A DNA stretch of 40,267 nucleotides from CAYNFQ01 sp964396715 (GTDB lineage: Bacteria > Patescibacteriota > Microgenomatia > Daviesbacterales > UBA10151), in contig CAYNFQ010000011.1 in the NCBI GenBank assembly GCA_964396715.1, positions 1-40,267 on the forward strand, written 5' to 3'. The position numbers and the translations under genes were made by a program. This document shows, in pieces, positions 1 through 8,103 of the stretch. Within the stretch, counting starts at the first letter, position 1; each line of letters opens with the position of its first letter. Under the pieces are notes generated by a model, which was given only the letters and a program-made list of their open reading frames with translations, was not told where the DNA came from and ran no database searches.

Positions 1-67
1 TCAGTTGCCTTTTTACTTGTCAAATCAACTTAAAAGTAGTTTTGCACCAAACTCTTATATATCAAAT

Positions 68-96
68 TTGACAAATAACTTATAGTATGCTATATT
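68..96 (+). promoter_or_regulatory. Promoter of the first gene, leaderless layout
   Basis: A perfect TTGACA (68-73) is followed after 17 nt by TATATT (91-96). An ATG lies at 106, nine nt behind the -10 box, so transcription would start at or just before the start codon. This placement supports ATG 106, not GTG 119, as the original start of the first gene. Confidence 0.7.
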
Positions 97-105
97 CTGC
101 AGATT

Positions 106-757
106 ATGACACAATCAGGTGAAAGACAAGGTGGAAACCCACTTCAAGAACTATTTGAAGAGATTGCCCCAGAAGTTCGTTCTTTATAATGATGTCTCTC
201 GAGATAATCAAGGACCAGTACTTCGAGTGTTTGAAAAAGCAGTACTTGCAATAGCTAGAAAACATTTCATGTATAGACAAGAGGATCCTTCAAAACCTGA
301 ATCTTCCGACGAAGCGGAATCAGCAAGGAGATATTTTATTTTACCTACCGGTAGTTTTGGTCAAGTATCGAGTCAAGAAGAATTAGATTTTCTAAAACAA
401 ACACTTGGAGTTAAAGAAGTAGCTGATAAACAGAAAAGCCTAGAGGGATTATTTGGTATAGTTTCTCAGGGTACTAAAGAATTAAATTATTTTGTTGATC
501 CTGAGCGTTCTATTAGAGCCGTAGATTTATTCGAAGATATAATTCTTTACTTAGCTGATGCAACATTTTCTCCTTTAACGGAAGAAGCAGAGCTAGCTGA
601 ACCTAAATTTGTTTATCTACCAACTCACGTCGCATCAATACAAGTACCTTATGAGTCAGGATTAAGTTTTTTAGAACGACATTTAGGAGCAGTTCCAGTA
701 CCAAGATCAAGAGCTCATTTTACTAAAGCTACAAGAAAAGAATTCCCTTTTAGATAA
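106..757 (+). CDS. Hypothetical protein, apparent +1 frameshift near codon 26
   Basis: I do not recognise this family. The long open frame begins at GTG 119, but its first 20 codons are rich in G/C-ending codons (aag, ttc, acc, cac), unlike the rest of the gene. The frame from ATG 106 has typical AT-ending codons (caa, ggt, gaa, aga, cta) and reads MTQSGERQGGNPLQELFEEI before stopping at 187-189. Skipping one base in the TTT at 183-185 joins this frame to the long one at YNDVSRDNQ, giving a protein of about 215 residues. So the gene probably carries a one-base insertion, a sequencing error, or a programmed shift. The rest is soluble and acidic, with no visible catalytic motif. The promoter at 68-96 fits ATG 106. 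Confidence 0.55.
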
Positions 758-820
758 ATTTGACAAAGATATAAAGGTGGAGAAGTGTAATTTTACTTCA
801 TGGATCAGGTTAAATACAAC

Positions 821-848
821 TTGATTTAATTTGAAAATGATGTATAAT
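821..848 (+). promoter_or_regulatory. Promoter of the VapBC-type pair, leaderless layout
   Basis: TTGATT (821-826), 16 nt spacer, TATAAT (843-848). The antitoxin ATG at 857 is eight nt behind the -10 box and has no Shine-Dalgarno sequence. Confidence 0.65.
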
Positions 849-856
849 AGTGATGT

Positions 857-1147
857 ATGTTAAGGACACAAATTTATTTACCAGAAGATTTACGTCAGGA
901 TATTGACCGTATTACTAAAGATTCTAATCAGAGTCTAGCTGAGTATGCTAGAAATGCCATCGAAAAAGAAGTAAAAAAGGATAAAAAAAGAAAAGTTGAT
1001 TTAGCAAAATTAGCATCTGATTTCATAGGTTGTTCAACCAGGACAGATGCCGAAGTTCAGGAATGGTTGGATTGGGTAAGAGAAGAAAGAAGATTATCTG
1101 ATGAAGTAAGAGAAGAAAGATTACAAAGGGCTTTGAAGAAAAAGTAA
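857..1147 (+). CDS. Ribbon-helix-helix antitoxin (VapB-like)
   Basis: A 96-residue protein. The N-terminal stretch (residues 1-45: RTQIYLPEDLRQDIDRI, then SLAEYARNAIEKE) has the beta strand followed by two helices of ribbon-helix-helix DNA-binding antitoxins. The C-terminal half is highly charged and probably wraps the toxin. It overlaps the downstream PIN toxin by one base (stop TAA 1145-1147, toxin ATG at 1147), the usual co-translated arrangement. It probably represses its own promoter at 821-848. The exact antitoxin subfamily is not certain. Confidence 0.8.
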   Translation: MLRTQIYLPEDLRQDIDRITKDSNQSLAEYARNAIEKEVKKDKKRKVDLAKLASDFIGCSTRTDAEVQEWLDWVREERRLSDEVREERLQRALKKK

Positions 1148-1521
1148 TGAAATATTTACCGGATACGAATATCTTCATAAAAGCTGCTAAAGGATACCTG
1201 CCCGAGTCAAAATTTTTAAATAAAATAATTAAAAATAAGCAGATAATAATTTCTACAATCGTGATGGGAGAATTTTTAGCAAAAGCAACAGCTCAAGAAG
1301 AAAAAACTTTTGAAAATTTATTAAATGAATTTACAGTCCTTTCTATAGATAGAGAGATAGCAAAAATAGCAGCCCAGTATAGAAAAGCAAGTTTAAAAGT
1401 TAAGAGAGGACAAATGCTTGATTGTTTTTTGGCAGCTCAGGCTAACATTAATCACTTGACTTTAGTTACCAATAACAAATCTGATTTTCCAATGAGAGAT
1501 ATTAAAATTATTAGTCCTTAA
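1147..1521 (+). CDS. PIN-domain toxin (VapC-like ribonuclease)
   Basis: A 124-residue single PIN domain, the usual size for VapC. Visible acidic and polar positions are the N-terminal DTN (residues 6-8), a central E in MGEFLAKA, the D of MLDCFLAAQA near residue 96, and TNNKSDF near residue 110. These match the Mg-binding carboxylate cluster of VapC endoribonucleases, which cut tRNA or rRNA. It is translationally coupled to the antitoxin. Its RNA target cannot be read from sequence. Confidence 0.85.
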   Translation: MKYLPDTNIFIKAAKGYLPESKFLNKIIKNKQIIISTIVMGEFLAKATAQEEKTFENLLNEFTVLSIDREIAKIAAQYRKASLKVKRGQMLDCFLAAQANINHLTLVTNNKSDFPMRDIKIISP

Positions 1522-1537
1522 AAATATAGACGTAGAC

Positions 1538-1543
1538 TATAAT
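1538..1543 (+). promoter_or_regulatory. -10 box of the glpX-fba operon
   Basis: TATAAT at 1538-1543, 18 nt before the ATG at 1562; no convincing -35 box. The leader would be about ten nt, without a clear Shine-Dalgarno sequence. Confidence 0.45.
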
Positions 1544-1561
1544 TTTCGTTACACTCAAATT

Positions 1562-2554
1562 ATGGATAAGGTAAAAAAGTACATTACCAGAGCTACAGAG
1601 TTAACTGCTATTGCTGTTTCCAGGCTGATTAAAGAAAAAGGTTTTACTCCCCAGGATATTGTAGATGAAGAAGAGAATATAAAAAGAGAAAAGCTAATAG
1701 ATCAGGCAGGGGTGGATGCTATGGCCGCTGCTTTGACTGATATTCCATTTACCCTGGAGATTGTGGGATCTGAAGGCAGAAAGCATATCCACCAATATGG
1801 AGAAGCTCTTCCAACTCTGATGGGCACATTTGGTTCTGGTAAGAAAAAGCTGGACATGGTTAATGATGTGGTGGAAGGGTCTAAAGCTGCCAAGCTAAAT
1901 TCCCCCGGAGCTGTATCTGTGATTGCAGTTGGCTCAAAAAATGGATTAATGGGCACACCTGATGATATTGATTATATGGATAAATTATTCGGCCCGCCCC
2001 AACTTAAAGGAAAACTGTCCATGGAAAAATCTGTAGAAGAGAATTTAGCAGAAGTAGTTGATACTTTTAAAGTGGAACCACACAAAATTAATGTGGTAAT
2101 GATGGATCGGGAGAGAAATGCTCATTATATAAATGCCTGCCAAAAATTTGGAGTTAATTTAATTTTAATTAAAGCCGGTGATTTTATGCCGTCAATCTTA
2201 TCTTTTATAGATCCAAAAGACCAGGAAAAAGGCATACATCTGATTATGGGTAGTGGAGGTTTTGAAGAAGGAGTTATGGCTGCTGTGGCTGGAAAAGCAC
2301 TTGGTGGAGCATGTGAGGGTAGAGGTTGGTCAGCTGATTTGGAAATTGCTAAAAGGTATGAAAAAGTATGGTCAGTGGATGATCTGGTTTCAGGAAAATT
2401 GAATGATTGTCTGGTTTCAATTTCTGCTATAACAGATGAAAACAAATGGTTTGACCTTCAAGGGGTAAGGGGAAAGGGTGAAGGGGGAAGTGAAGTAACT
2501 ACCTTGACAGTTGATAAAAGTGGTGTAAAAATAAATAAACAAATTCATCGTTAA
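1562..2554 (+). CDS. glpX: Class II fructose-1,6-bisphosphatase (GlpX family)
   Basis: A 330-residue protein of the usual GlpX length. GlpX hydrolyses fructose 1,6-bisphosphate to fructose 6-phosphate in gluconeogenesis. Visible signatures are NDVVEGS (family DPIEGT, metal and phosphate site, near residue 100), and GSGGFEEGVMAAVAG (family GGAPEGV) near residue 225. The N-terminal GKGDKN-type and GEGE-type motifs are poorly kept, so the protein is divergent and substrate preference (FBP or sedoheptulose bisphosphate) is open. Near the C-terminus a G-rich stretch (nt 2461-2489) resembles a repeat found elsewhere in the window. The stop is directly followed by the aldolase ATG with no gap, so the two are surely co-expressed. 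Confidence 0.85.
   Translation: MDKVKKYITRATELTAIAVSRLIKEKGFTPQDIVDEEENIKREKLIDQAGVDAMAAALTDIPFTLEIVGSEGRKHIHQYGEALPTLMGTFGSGKKKLDMVNDVVEGSKAAKLNSPGAVSVIAVGSKNGLMGTPDDIDYMDKLFGPPQLKGKLSMEKSVEENLAEVVDTFKVEPHKINVVMMDRERNAHYINACQKFGVNLILIKAGDFMPSILSFIDPKDQEKGIHLIMGSGGFEEGVMAAVAGKALGGACEGRGWSADLEIAKRYEKVWSVDDLVSGKLNDCLVSISAITDENKWFDLQGVRGKGEGGSEVTTLTVDKSGVKINKQIHR
2461..2489 (+). repeat. GGGTAAG/GGGTGAAG repeat inside glpX
   Basis: A G-rich purine repeat built of AAGGGTGAAGG-like units. It is related to the copies in recF (10177-10210) and in the mevalonate operon gaps (33440-33471, 36145-36210). Here it codes for the GVRGKGEGG segment near the C-terminus. Confidence 0.5.
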
Positions 2555-3547
2555 ATGGATATTCAAACACTTAAATCTACAGCCCAAGCCATGATGGTTT
2601 CCCCTAAAGGTCTTTTGGCAGCAGATGAATCTACCAAAACTATCCAAAAAAGGTTTGATGCATTAAATATTGAGTGTACAGAGGAAAGCAGGCTTGCCTA
2701 CAGACAGATGCTTTTTACTACAGAAGGAGTAGGGGAATTTTTATCTGGAGTTATTTTATATGATGAAACAATCAGGCAATCTATTGACGGAGACACTATC
2801 CCCGAGTATTTACAAAGCAAAGGAATTTTACCTGGAATAAAGGTGGATAAAGGAGTATGGCAGCTGCCAAATTTTCCAGGAGAAAAAGTGGCAGAAGGGT
2901 TGGATGGACTGCGGGATAGATTAACAGAATATAAAGAGATGGGAGCAAAGTTTGCCAAATTTAGAGCCACAATTGCAATAGGGGATGGTATCCCAACAGA
3001 TACTTGTATTGAGGCCAATGCAGAAGTTTTGGCCCGCTACGCTGCTTTGTGTCAGGAGCAGGATATTGTACCAGTTGTGGAACCGGAAGTTTTACTGGAT
3101 GGGGATCATACCATTGAGCAGTGTTTTGAAGCACAAGTTAGAACATTAAAGAAGGTTTTTGAAAGAATTAAGGCTCATAAAGTAGTAATGGAGGGGATGG
3201 TTTTAAAACCCAGCATGGTTTTATCAGGGAAAGATTGCTCTGTTCAGGCTGATTCAAAAACTGTGGCAAAAATGAGCGTTGATGCTCTAAAGCAGTCAGT
3301 TCCATCTGAGCTTGCAGGAATAGTATTTTTATCCGGCGGCCAATCTGATGAAGCATCTATAGAAAATCTTTTAGAAATTAGCAAAATTGGAGGGCCCTGG
3401 CCATTAACTTTTTCCTATTCCAGAGGCTTGCAGAATGCTCCCATGAAAATTTGGAGTGGTAAAGCTGAAAATATGAAAGCAGCTCAAGATGAATTTTACA
3501 AAAGATGCCAAGCAGCCTCCTTAGCCCGCCACGTTCAGTTGACATGA
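2555..3547 (+). CDS. Class I fructose-bisphosphate aldolase
   Basis: A 330-residue aldolase of the eukaryote-like class I type. It interconverts fructose 1,6-bisphosphate with dihydroxyacetone phosphate and glyceraldehyde 3-phosphate through a Schiff base. Visible active-site positions are AADEST (residues 22-27), K135 and R137 in AKFRA, E176 and E178 in VVEPEVL, and the Schiff-base lysine K218 in MEGMVLKPSMV. It starts at the base after the glpX stop. The last residues, HVQLT, are coded by the arm of a palindromic repeat (3530-3594), so the native C-terminus seems to have been replaced or extended by the repeat. Its pairing with GlpX suggests a gluconeogenic module. Confidence 0.92.
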   Translation: MDIQTLKSTAQAMMVSPKGLLAADESTKTIQKRFDALNIECTEESRLAYRQMLFTTEGVGEFLSGVILYDETIRQSIDGDTIPEYLQSKGILPGIKVDKGVWQLPNFPGEKVAEGLDGLRDRLTEYKEMGAKFAKFRATIAIGDGIPTDTCIEANAEVLARYAALCQEQDIVPVVEPEVLLDGDHTIEQCFEAQVRTLKKVFERIKAHKVVMEGMVLKPSMVLSGKDCSVQADSKTVAKMSVDALKQSVPSELAGIVFLSGGQSDEASIENLLEISKIGGPWPLTFSYSRGLQNAPMKIWSGKAENMKAAQDEFYKRCQAASLARHVQLT

Positions 3548-3594
3548 ACGTGGCCCGCCAAGGCAAACTACGTTCATGACTAACTGAACGTAGC
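3530..3594. repeat. Nested palindromes at the 3' end of the aldolase gene
   Basis: Two hairpins with arms CCACGTTCA/TGAACGTGG (3529-3553 region) and CTACGTTCA/TGAACGTAG (about 3569-3594). The two units are roughly inverted copies of each other. The first hairpin covers the aldolase stop codon. It could act as a transcript-end stabiliser, but no U-tract follows. Confidence 0.6.
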
Positions 3595-3641
3595 AAACTC
3601 TCCTGATTGGAATTGACTCCAGATTCAACTACAATTAATAT

Positions 3642-3713
3642 TGTCATTCCCGCGAAGGCGGGAATCCAATTAACTTTTATTTGTATGGATCCCGTATCAA
3701 GTACGGGATGACA
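3642..3713. repeat. Type A palindromic repeat upstream of the ABC exporter
   Basis: Two short hairpins in tandem: CATTCCCGCG..GCGGGAATCC, then GGATCCCGTA..TACGGGATGACA. The same family occurs at 12660-12743, 34558-34617 (inside a gene), 36677-36706 (inside a gene), 37366-37455 and near 40042-40186. It ends immediately at the Shine-Dalgarno sequence of the next gene. Confidence 0.85.
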
Positions 3714-3722
3714 AGGAGGAGT

Positions 3723-4481
3723 ATGAGTCAAAATTTGATTTTAGAGGTTAAAAATCTTAAAAAAAGCTTTGGTCCGCCAGCTGGCGGATTTGTAGCCATA
3801 GATGATATCTCCTTTGCAATTGAGGAAGGACAAATTTTGGGATTTTTAGGGCCAAATGGAGCTGGCAAATCCACCACTATTTATTGTATTTTAGGTTTAA
3901 TTGATCCTGATGCAGGGAAAATCAGTATTTTTGGTGAGGATATTTTAAAAGCCAGGAGTGAAATATTGATAGATGTAAATTATGCTTCGGCAGAGTTTTA
4001 TTTGCCCTGGAATTTGTCTATTTGGGAGAATTTACTGGTCTATACCAAGCTTTATGAAGTTCCGGAAGCAAAAAAAAGGATAACAGAACTGCTCGAGCTT
4101 TTTGAAATGGGTGAATTTAGAGATAAAGTCACCCGTGATCTTTCAACAGGACAGCGGGCCAGGGTCAATCTTTGTAAGGCCCTTTTAAATAAACCCAAGC
4201 TTTTACTTTTGGATGAACCAATGGCTTCCATGGATCCTGATGTGGTGGATAAAGGGATAAAATTGCTCAAACAGATTCAAAAAGAAGAGGGTATCACCAT
4301 ACTCTATACCTCGCACAACATGTGGGAGATAGAAGAAATTGCCAACAATGTGATCTTCATAAATCATGGGAAAATCATTGCTTCCGGTACGCCTCTCCAA
4401 CTGACTCAAAAGGTGTTAAATATGGAAGCAGGGGAAGCAAACTTGCGTGATGTTTTTATACATTTATCAAGGACTAAATGA
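3723..4481 (+). CDS. ABC transporter ATP-binding protein
   Basis: A 252-residue nucleotide-binding subunit of an ABC-2-type exporter. It has Walker A GPNGAGKST, Q-loop region, signature LSTGQRARVNLCKALL (LSGGQ variant), Walker B LLLLDEPMASMDP and an H-loop in LYTSHNMWEIE. ATG 3723 is chosen because AAGGAGGA (3713-3720) sits two bases upstream. A longer reading from 3681 would translate the upstream repeat. A 16-base palindrome (3773-3788) adds PPAGG between SFG and FVAIDDISF, a place where relatives run straight through. It overlaps the permease gene by ATGA, so the two form one transporter. The substrate is unknown; the layout resembles drug or polysaccharide exporters. Confidence 0.9.
   Translation: MSQNLILEVKNLKKSFGPPAGGFVAIDDISFAIEEGQILGFLGPNGAGKSTTIYCILGLIDPDAGKISIFGEDILKARSEILIDVNYASAEFYLPWNLSIWENLLVYTKLYEVPEAKKRITELLELFEMGEFRDKVTRDLSTGQRARVNLCKALLNKPKLLLLDEPMASMDPDVVDKGIKLLKQIQKEEGITILYTSHNMWEIEEIANNVIFINHGKIIASGTPLQLTQKVLNMEAGEANLRDVFIHLSRTK
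3773..3788. repeat. Perfect 16-bp palindrome inside the ABC ATPase gene
   Basis: TCCGCCAGCTGGCGGA is a perfect palindrome coding for part of the extra PPAGG segment. The related stem CCGCC/GGCGG forms the terminator-like hairpin at 11606-11629. Confidence 0.7.
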
Positions 4482-5263
4482 TGAATTTTAATAGAGTTTT
4501 TGCAATCGTTTTAAGGCACATTTTTTTAACCATGCGTTCGCTGGAGAGGTTCTTTGATGTGATAATTTCTCCTGTTTTGGTGTTGATCCTGTGGGGGTTT
4601 TTATCAAAATATGTGCAAAACATCCAATCTTCGCAACTGGCGTCATTTTTACTCGGGGGGATGATTTTGTGGGTGATTTTTGAAAAAGTAAGCACAGATA
4701 TTGGGGTTAATTTTATGTTTGAAGTTTGGGATCGTAATATTATTAATCTGTTAGCCTCACCGATTACATTTTTGGAATTTTTAACAGGGCTTTTGACAAT
4801 TAGTTTTATTAAAATTATCATTGCTTTGATTTCAATGTGGCTGATGGCAGGGATTTTCTATGATTTTCAAATTACCACGCTGGGATTTGGTTTAGCCCTG
4901 CTTTGGATAAATTTATTTATCTTTGCCGTTGCTTTTGGGATCCTTAATGTTTCCTTAATTTTACGCTACGGCCATTCAATTGGGGCGTTGACCTGGATAT
5001 TGCCGTTTTTTGTTCAGCCTTTTGCAGCTGTTTTTTACCCAATTTCCATTTTACCGCCTCTATTTCAAAAAATAGCCTATTTTATCCCTATTTCTCATGT
5101 GTTTGAGGGGATGAGGTATACGTTAAAAACCGGGCAGTTTGATTACAATTCCTTTTGGGCGGCACTGTTGCTTAATTTAATTTACATGGGTGCCTCACTT
5201 TTCTTTTTTACCTTGATATTTAAGCAAGCCTTAAAAAGCGGCAGATTGGTTAAATTAATTTAA
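4478..5263 (+). CDS. ABC-2 type transporter permease
   Basis: A 261-residue membrane protein with about six hydrophobic segments (roughly residues 28-45, 55-75, 105-130, 137-160, 168-190, 228-250), typical of NodJ/DrrB-like ABC-2 permeases. The region PFAAVFYPISILPPLFQKIA, then FIPISHVFEGMR, is characteristic of the family. It starts inside the stop of the ATPase gene (ATGATG at 4478; either ATG is possible). It would form the membrane channel for the ATPase. The exported substrate cannot be inferred. Confidence 0.88.
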   Translation: MMNFNRVFAIVLRHIFLTMRSLERFFDVIISPVLVLILWGFLSKYVQNIQSSQLASFLLGGMILWVIFEKVSTDIGVNFMFEVWDRNIINLLASPITFLEFLTGLLTISFIKIIIALISMWLMAGIFYDFQITTLGFGLALLWINLFIFAVAFGILNVSLILRYGHSIGALTWILPFFVQPFAAVFYPISILPPLFQKIAYFIPISHVFEGMRYTLKTGQFDYNSFWAALLLNLIYMGASLFFFTLIFKQALKSGRLVKLI

Positions 5264-5293
5264 ATGCCAGCCATATTTTTTGCCCTGATTTCA

Positions 5294-5878
5294 CTAAGGA
5301 GATGATAATTTACCCAACTTAAATCTAATAAGAATAGTTAGGAGTAGTGTGACTATCAAGATATAAATTGGCCAGGCGAAATAAGCGAAACTCCAGACTT
5401 TTATAGTTAATAACGTAATTGCAGCACTTGAAGCACCGAGAAGATATACTTTGTAATCTTCTGTTTCGGGTGCATGGTATGACTTAACAACTGTTGGTAT
5501 GGCTGCTAAACCATCAGCAAGGATACTAAAAAGTATTGCTGTATTTCCAGTTTTTGTAATATACCAAAGCAATATACCAATTACAGAAAGAATGCCACAG
5601 ATTATATCAAGATGGCCCAATCTCCAATAGGACTTTTTATTCAAAAATGAAGCAAGAAAAATCATAAGAGGGGTAAATCCAGTCATGAAAGTCATTAGTG
5701 ATTGTAAACCAACTCCTTGTTTAATTTGAGCAGTAAAAGCTATAAAAGGTATTATTGACCAAAGAAGCCAGGTAACTCTATCTGGTTTTACCCCCCCCTT
5801 AATGGTAGCGATGAGATAGTTAAGACTACCAATAAGATTAAGGATCGCACCCACAATGACAAAGTTTTCATTTAACAT
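5294..5878 (-). CDS. Polytopic membrane protein of unknown function
   Basis: A 194-residue protein with about six membrane segments. The N-terminal part has GGVKPDRVTWLLW, a proline/tryptophan pattern reminiscent of PQ-loop or SemiSWEET-like membrane proteins, but I cannot assign it to a family. It converges on the ABC permease gene. A TATAAT box lies six nt upstream of its ATG (minus strand), giving a leaderless layout. Confidence 0.7.
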   Translation of the reverse strand: MLNENFVIVGAILNLIGSLNYLIATIKGGVKPDRVTWLLWSIIPFIAFTAQIKQGVGLQSLMTFMTGFTPLMIFLASFLNKKSYWRLGHLDIICGILSVIGILLWYITKTGNTAILFSILADGLAAIPTVVKSYHAPETEDYKVYLLGASSAAITLLTIKVWSFAYFAWPIYILIVTLLLTILIRFKLGKLSSP

Positions 5879-6005
5879 ATATTGATTATATGGAAAAAGT
5901 TACTACTTTAATAGGTATTGTGCTACTTTCTGTATTTAGTGTGTGATTGGTTATACAAGTTTCAAATTTATTGTGGTATATTACTATCTGAAAGAAGTAA
6001 GTCTT

Positions 6006-6209
6006 ATGTCTAAAAATAATTCTCCTAGGACTCAGCAAAGAAAAGATATAAAAACTTTTGATTATCTCTTAAAGCTTGAAAAAGAATTTAAAGATAATAC
6101 ACAAGATAAGGTTTCAGTCCCTTACAATGTTAGCGAAGGAGATATGAGTTCAGTAAAACATGTAGATGTTACACCGGTATCTTTAAAGAATAAAATTAGT
6201 TTGGTGTAG
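6006..6209 (+). CDS. Small hypothetical protein
   Basis: A 67-residue hydrophilic protein starting MSKNNSPRTQQRKDIKTFDY. ATG 6006 is preferred to the in-frame GTG at 5943, because the extra 21 residues are hydrophobic and out of character and GAAAGAAG at 5990-5997 could serve as a weak ribosome site. No family recognised. It converges with and overlaps the next gene by 14 bases. Confidence 0.45.
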   Translation: MSKNNSPRTQQRKDIKTFDYLLKLEKEFKDNTQDKVSVPYNVSEGDMSSVKHVDVTPVSLKNKISLV

Positions 6210-7164
6210 GACTGAGTTGTACTTGTCTTACAAGAACACCATTAGAGTGTTCAACAAGTTTAACAATAGAAGTTTTATCTAATAATCCACAAGTTCTACA
6301 GTGAAGTTCCCAATATAGTCTCCAGAGAGTATCATTTTCATTTAGAATTTCAAGTCTTGATCTGCCAAGTTTTTGCTGAGCCTCCCGGCCATTTATTAAT
6401 GCTTCATGAGGTCTGCTACCGTATAGGAAAAAGGAAACTATATCTTCTATAACCCCTCGATTTCGTTTAAACATTCCATTACTGAGAAACTCTCTAGCAG
6501 TTTGGTGAGTTTCTTTCACAGCATTATCACATATTTGGTAAAAGGGCATATCAAAACTAGCAAGAAGGGGATAAAATTCATGTTTCAAATTTCCTTGATC
6601 ATCCTTAGAGTTTTCCTGTAGATGTTTAAAAGCATCAATATAAGACCAAGCTGGAACATATTGAATTTGTCCTCCGGAAGATCTAGGTACTTGTGGATCA
6701 ATTGGTCCTAACTCTGAAGGTAAACCCATGGTTATCCTATCTGCTCCCAAAGCTATAAGGGTACCAGCTGATTTTGCTATCTCGGGGACAACAACTCTCA
6801 ATTTATTTCTGCCCCCAACTCTAGCTCGAAGAAACTCAATAATTTGTTTTGCTTTCTGTGGTAAACCTCCTGATGTATGGATTATTAATTCAATATCACA
6901 GTTAACAGGTAGTTCCTGCAAAGTAGAGTAAATAGATTTAATATCCCATTGATTAATCATGACCTCTGTTTGTAGGGGGAATTCTATCTTTGAATAGTAG
7001 GTAATGACTTTAGTCTCTCTTTTAGATTTTCTCTTTCTCTCTTCTTCAATCTTAGTACACAAGGTTCTTCTTAGGCCTTGTTGTTCAGTTAAAAAAGCCT
7101 GTGCCAAATCTTTATTAAACTCATTAATTATCTCTTTGTATATAGGATCCAAATTCTTATCCAT
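6196..7164 (-). CDS. SDH-type (ClpP/crotonase-fold) serine protease homologue
   Basis: A 322-residue protein resembling the serine dehydrogenase proteinase family, distant relatives of ClpP and SppA. An oxyanion-type motif IHTSGGLPQKA is followed by PEIAKSAGTLIALGADRI, where the serine of KSAGT is the likely nucleophile, and by GLPSELGPIDPQ, typical of membrane-associated SppA/NfeD-like relatives. No signal peptide or membrane segment is visible, so it is probably cytoplasmic. The N-terminal 60 residues are charged and helical. On the minus strand a TATAAT box (7179-7174) lies nine nt before the ATG. The true substrate is unknown. Confidence 0.75.
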   Translation of the reverse strand: MDKNLDPIYKEIINEFNKDLAQAFLTEQQGLRRTLCTKIEEERKRKSKRETKVITYYSKIEFPLQTEVMINQWDIKSIYSTLQELPVNCDIELIIHTSGGLPQKAKQIIEFLRARVGGRNKLRVVVPEIAKSAGTLIALGADRITMGLPSELGPIDPQVPRSSGGQIQYVPAWSYIDAFKHLQENSKDDQGNLKHEFYPLLASFDMPFYQICDNAVKETHQTAREFLSNGMFKRNRGVIEDIVSFFLYGSRPHEALINGREAQQKLGRSRLEILNENDTLWRLYWELHCRTCGLLDKTSIVKLVEHSNGVLVRQVQLSPTPN

Positions 7165-7173
7165 AATCTGATT

Positions 7174-7179
7174 ATTATA
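7174..7179 (-). promoter_or_regulatory. -10 box of the SDH-type protease gene, leaderless layout
   Basis: TATAAT on the minus strand, nine nt before the ATG. No good -35 box. The 61-base gap to mutM must hold two divergent promoters. Confidence 0.5.
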
Positions 7180-7225
7180 ACACCTGGTTTTTGCTGCTAT
7201 AATTCATGCAATTAAAATTATAGAT

Positions 7226-8095
7226 ATGCCAGAGCTTCCGGAAGTTGAAACAATCAGACTTGGTCTGCAAAAGAAAATTATTGGATTAAAAATTAGCAAA
7301 ATCCAAATACTTTCCCCTAAATCTTTTATTGGAAATCCTAATTTAGCTAGTGGTAGGAAAGTACTCAATATATGGAGAATAGCAAAGTATTTAGGTATGG
7401 ATTTAGGAAAAAATACATTGTTATTTCACCTTAAAATGACAGGGCAATTAATCTATGACCCTTCGACTTCGCTCAGGGCAAGAAGATTTATTGGGGGGCA
7501 CCCAACCCCTGATATGAGAGATCAAATGCCAAATTCTCATACCAGAGTAATCTTCAGTTTTAGTGACGGTTCTCATTTGTATTTTAATGATCAAAGAAGA
7601 TTTGGCTGGGTCAGAGTGGTAACAAGTACAGAAGTGACAAGTAACAAGTTATTTAAAAACCTTGGGCCTGAACCTTTGGAAAAAGAGTTTACTTGGCAAA
7701 TTCTTAAACAAAACTTATTAAGACATAAAAGCATGTCTGTAAAAGTGGTAATTATGGATCAAAGCGTAATTTCCGGTGTGGGAAATATTTATGCAAATGA
7801 GGCTTGTTTTTTGGCTGGAATTGATCCGAGAACTAAAGCGGGAGATATGGGAGATCGGGAATTTAAAGCCATACATAAAGGGGTGATCAGGGCGATCAAG
7901 GATGGGATAAAATATGGAGGAGCAACCAGGGTTCATTTCGTGGATGCAGAAGGTCACAAAGGTTATTTTTTGGATTATGCATATGTTTATGGTAGAAATA
8001 ACCATAGATGCAAGGCCTGTGGCACAGCAATTAAAAAGATTCAGCTTGGAGGTCGTGGTACATACTTTTGCCCAAAGTGTCAAAAAAGCATATAA
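7226..8095 (+). CDS. mutM: Formamidopyrimidine-DNA glycosylase
   Basis: A 289-residue base-excision repair glycosylase that removes 8-oxoguanine and formamidopyrimidines. The N-terminus MPELPEVET carries the catalytic P2 and E3. K70 in HLKMTGQL is the conserved beta-hairpin lysine. The helix-two-turn-helix segment reads MDQSVISGVGNIYANEACF. The C-terminal zinc finger is CKAC...CPKC with GGRGTYFC. Two non-family segments are coded by repeats: PSTSLRARR (nt 7458-7479) and a VTSTEVTSNK segment (nt 7617-7650). Both fall in loops, and all active-site motifs remain, so the enzyme is probably functional. Confidence 0.93.
   Translation: MPELPEVETIRLGLQKKIIGLKISKIQILSPKSFIGNPNLASGRKVLNIWRIAKYLGMDLGKNTLLFHLKMTGQLIYDPSTSLRARRFIGGHPTPDMRDQMPNSHTRVIFSFSDGSHLYFNDQRRFGWVRVVTSTEVTSNKLFKNLGPEPLEKEFTWQILKQNLLRHKSMSVKVVIMDQSVISGVGNIYANEACFLAGIDPRTKAGDMGDREFKAIHKGVIRAIKDGIKYGGATRVHFVDAEGHKGYFLDYAYVYGRNNHRCKACGTAIKKIQLGGRGTYFCPKCQKSI
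7458..7479. repeat. Type C palindromic repeat inside mutM
   Basis: CCCTTCGAC-TTCGCTCAGGG, a widespread imperfect palindrome. It is read in frame as part of PSTSLRARR. Relatives are at 20373-20400 (ligase) and about 25410-25437 (pth). Confidence 0.75.
7617..7650 (+). repeat. Type D tandem repeat inside mutM
   Basis: Three imperfect copies of a GTGACAAGT-like unit read as VTSTEVTSNK. The same unit occurs twice in carB (15256-15282 and flanking 15471-15597). Confidence 0.65.
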
Positions 8096-8103
8096 TTGGG
8101 GCT

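Noticed and set aside
3681..3722. Earlier start of the ABC ATPase
   Set aside because: The extra residues translate the type A repeat; a strong ribosome site lies just before ATG 3723.
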